Origin: Bacteroidales bacterium UBA4814 | GTDB taxonomy: Bacteria; Bacteroidota; Bacteroidia; Bacteroidales; UBA7960 | Direction: 5' to 3' | Assembly: GCA_002402465.1 (NCBI GenBank) | Contig: DHFW01000048.1 | Location: forward strand, 1 to 45,840 | Length of the DNA: 45,840 bases | Position numbers and translations under genes: made by a program | The notes under the pieces: generated by a model | The model's input: only the letters and a program-made list of their open reading frames with translations | Told to the model about the DNA's origin: nothing | Database searches by the model: none | Shown: positions 45,173 to 45,840 of the stretch, one piece after another | Layout of the letters: each line of letters starts with the position of its first letter | How positions within the stretch are numbered: position 1 is the first letter of the stretch

Positions 45173-45501
45173 AATATTCTTTTTTACATTAATTGAATTC
45201 CGATTTCAATAATAGTTTTTTTTATCTTAAAACAAAAATGTTTTAGTTAATTTAGAATAATTCTAAATAGGGTTAACCTTACATTAATTTTGTCAATCAA
45301 AAGTATTTTCAGGATTTACCCCAATTTTACTATGGCTTTCTTCAAAGTAACTCCCACTCAACACTAATCCAACTCAAAAATTCAGAAATCAGTCAGAATC
45401 AGGTTTGGACCAAAGAAAGTCCTGATCTTCCTCCTACCATGCTCTTACCATGCTCTTGTGCGATGGGAGTTGAAAGGACTAAAAAAAGAAAATGGAAGGA
45501 A
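45173..45501 (-). promoter_or_regulatory. Upstream region of the cas operon with a perfect palindrome
   Basis: This gene-free stretch precedes cas6. It holds TTTAGAATAATTCTAAA (45251-45267), an 8-bp perfect inverted repeat around one base, and AAAACA-AAAA-TGTTTT (45229-45244), both 60-95 bases before the cas6 start, where an operator would be expected. No exact TAnnTTTG box was found. Further upstream lies an 11-base tandem repeat on the minus strand (AGAGCATGGTA twice, about 45434-45456). A plus-strand open frame covers much of it but looks non-coding. Confidence 0.45.
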
Positions 45502-45573
45502 GGTGGCAGGATTTTTTGGCCTGATGGCCAAAAGAGCTCGTCGCTAGCGCTCCTCGGTTCGAACCTGCGACCT
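45502..45573 (-). repeat. Split remnant of the tRNA-Pro 3' half
   Basis: GGTGGCAGGATT at 45502-45513 and TTCGAACCTGCGACCT at 45558-45573 are exact copies of adjoining, two-base-overlapping parts of the tRNA-Pro gene (45629-45640 and 45639-45654). They are separated by 44 bases carrying an 8-bp hairpin TTTTGGCC/GGCCAAAA. This looks like an attachment-site-type duplication that was later interrupted. Confidence 0.55.
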
Positions 45574-45587
45574 AATTTGGTAGAAAT

Positions 45588-45620
45588 AAAAAAAAGACCA
45601 AAGATAATTCTTTGACCTTT
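45588..45620 (-). terminator. Probable terminator of tRNA-Pro
   Basis: On the minus strand, just after the tRNA, an imperfect hairpin (AAAG and CAAAG paired with CTTTG and CTTT) is followed by eight T. Confidence 0.45.
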
Positions 45621-45624
45621 TGTG

Positions 45625-45699
45625 TCGGGGTGGCAGGATTCGAACCTGCGACCTCCTGCTCCCAAAGCAGGCGCGCTGACCGGACTACGCTACACCCCG
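45625..45699 (-). tRNA. tRNA-Pro (TGG)
   Basis: On the minus strand: acceptor CGGGGTG/CACCCCG, anticodon stem CCTGC/GCAGG with loop TTTGGGA (anticodon TGG), T-arm GCAGG/CCTGC with TTCGAAT, discriminator A. CCA is not encoded (ACA follows). Confidence 0.94.
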
Positions 45700-45817
45700 A
45701 AATTTTAATATTTAAAGAACCAACCGACCTTCCCGATCCCTATCGGGACGCGTTACCGGGCGGAGTTTATCCCGATCTTTTTTCGGGACTACACCCCGAA
45801 AAAATGGTGAAAAAAAG

Positions 45818-45840
45818 CGGAGAGAGGGGGATTCGAACCC
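45818..45840 (-). tRNA. 3' end of a tRNA, probably tRNA-Ser, cut by the window
   Basis: The last 23 bases, read on the minus strand, give GGGTTCGAATCCCCCTCTCT and then CCG: a T-arm followed by an acceptor 3' strand and discriminator G. The TCTCTCC acceptor fits tRNA-Ser of Bacteroidota. The rest lies outside the window, so the identity is tentative. Confidence 0.6.

Noticed and set aside
45278..45617. Plus-strand open frame without a sensible start (PYINFVNQKYFQDLPQFYYG...)
   Set aside because: No early start codon, no recognisable domain, and it runs through tRNA-derived sequence. I could not support it as an integrase remnant.
45399..45665. Minus-strand ORF of 88 codons starting MGAGGRRFESCHPD
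   Set aside because: It reads through tRNA-Pro and its remnant; FESCHPD-type ends are tRNA-derived artefacts.

Overview
The window looks like a chromosomal segment of an anaerobic or microaerophilic member of the Bacteroidota, probably Bacteroidales/Marinilabiliales-like. The lineage is inferred from several features: two proteins with C-terminal type IX secretion sorting domains, a TonB-dependent receptor next to a DUF4249 lipoprotein, DUF3127, promoter-like TAnnTTTG boxes and weak Shine-Dalgarno sites. A tungsten-type aldehyde:ferredoxin oxidoreductase points to anaerobic metabolism. No species is claimed.

Left part (1-27.8 kb, housekeeping and accessory). A selenium operon comes first: the 3' part of mnmH/selU (tRNA 2-selenouridine synthase), overlapped by one base by a fused cysteine desulfurase-SelD gene. 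Next is asnA on the minus strand, preceded by what reads as a textbook attenuator: a 27-codon leader peptide with eight Asn codons, then an intrinsic terminator 24 nt before the asnA start. There follow a class V aminotransferase-like gene, a cluster of intergenic hairpins, an aromatic amino acid decarboxylase-like gene, DUF2200, a DUF4249/TonB receptor pair, DUF3127, a class IV aminotransferase, two amidohydrolase-like genes (one active site, two dead domains), a tRNA-Val/tRNA-Arg pair, a GHL10 glycosidase-like protein, msrB, a Tat-type ferredoxin with AOR, two T9SS cargo proteins and a DUF302 protein.

Right part (28-45.2 kb, type III-A CRISPR-Cas). An array of 31 repeats (30 apparently identical 37-mers plus a slightly degenerate terminal one) and a decayed outlying repeat lies downstream of a 13-gene minus-strand operon. 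The gene order is cas6, cas10 (HD and GGDD intact), csm2, csm3 (catalytic Asp present), csm4, csm5, a Card1/Can2-like CARF nuclease, a TIGR02710/Csm6-like CARF-HEPN ribonuclease, a RecD/Pif1-like helicase, cas1, a CRISPR-associated primase-polymerase (CAPP), cas2 with an N-terminal extension, and an unrecognised alpha-helical repeat protein ending in a cold-shock-like domain. The leader faces the cas operon, so array and operon read in the same direction.

The genes suggest a complete defence unit. Cas6 processes crRNA, and the Csm complex cuts target RNA and makes cyclic oligoadenylate. Two CARF effectors respond to that signal. Cas1-Cas2 plus CAPP, and possibly the helicase and the cold-shock protein, form an unusually elaborate adaptation module. 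The helicase and the repeat/cold-shock protein are the best candidates for undescribed components.

Right edge (45.2-45.8 kb). This holds tRNA-Pro, a split remnant of its 3' half and the end of a tRNA-Ser, an arrangement that suggests past integration next to tRNA genes.
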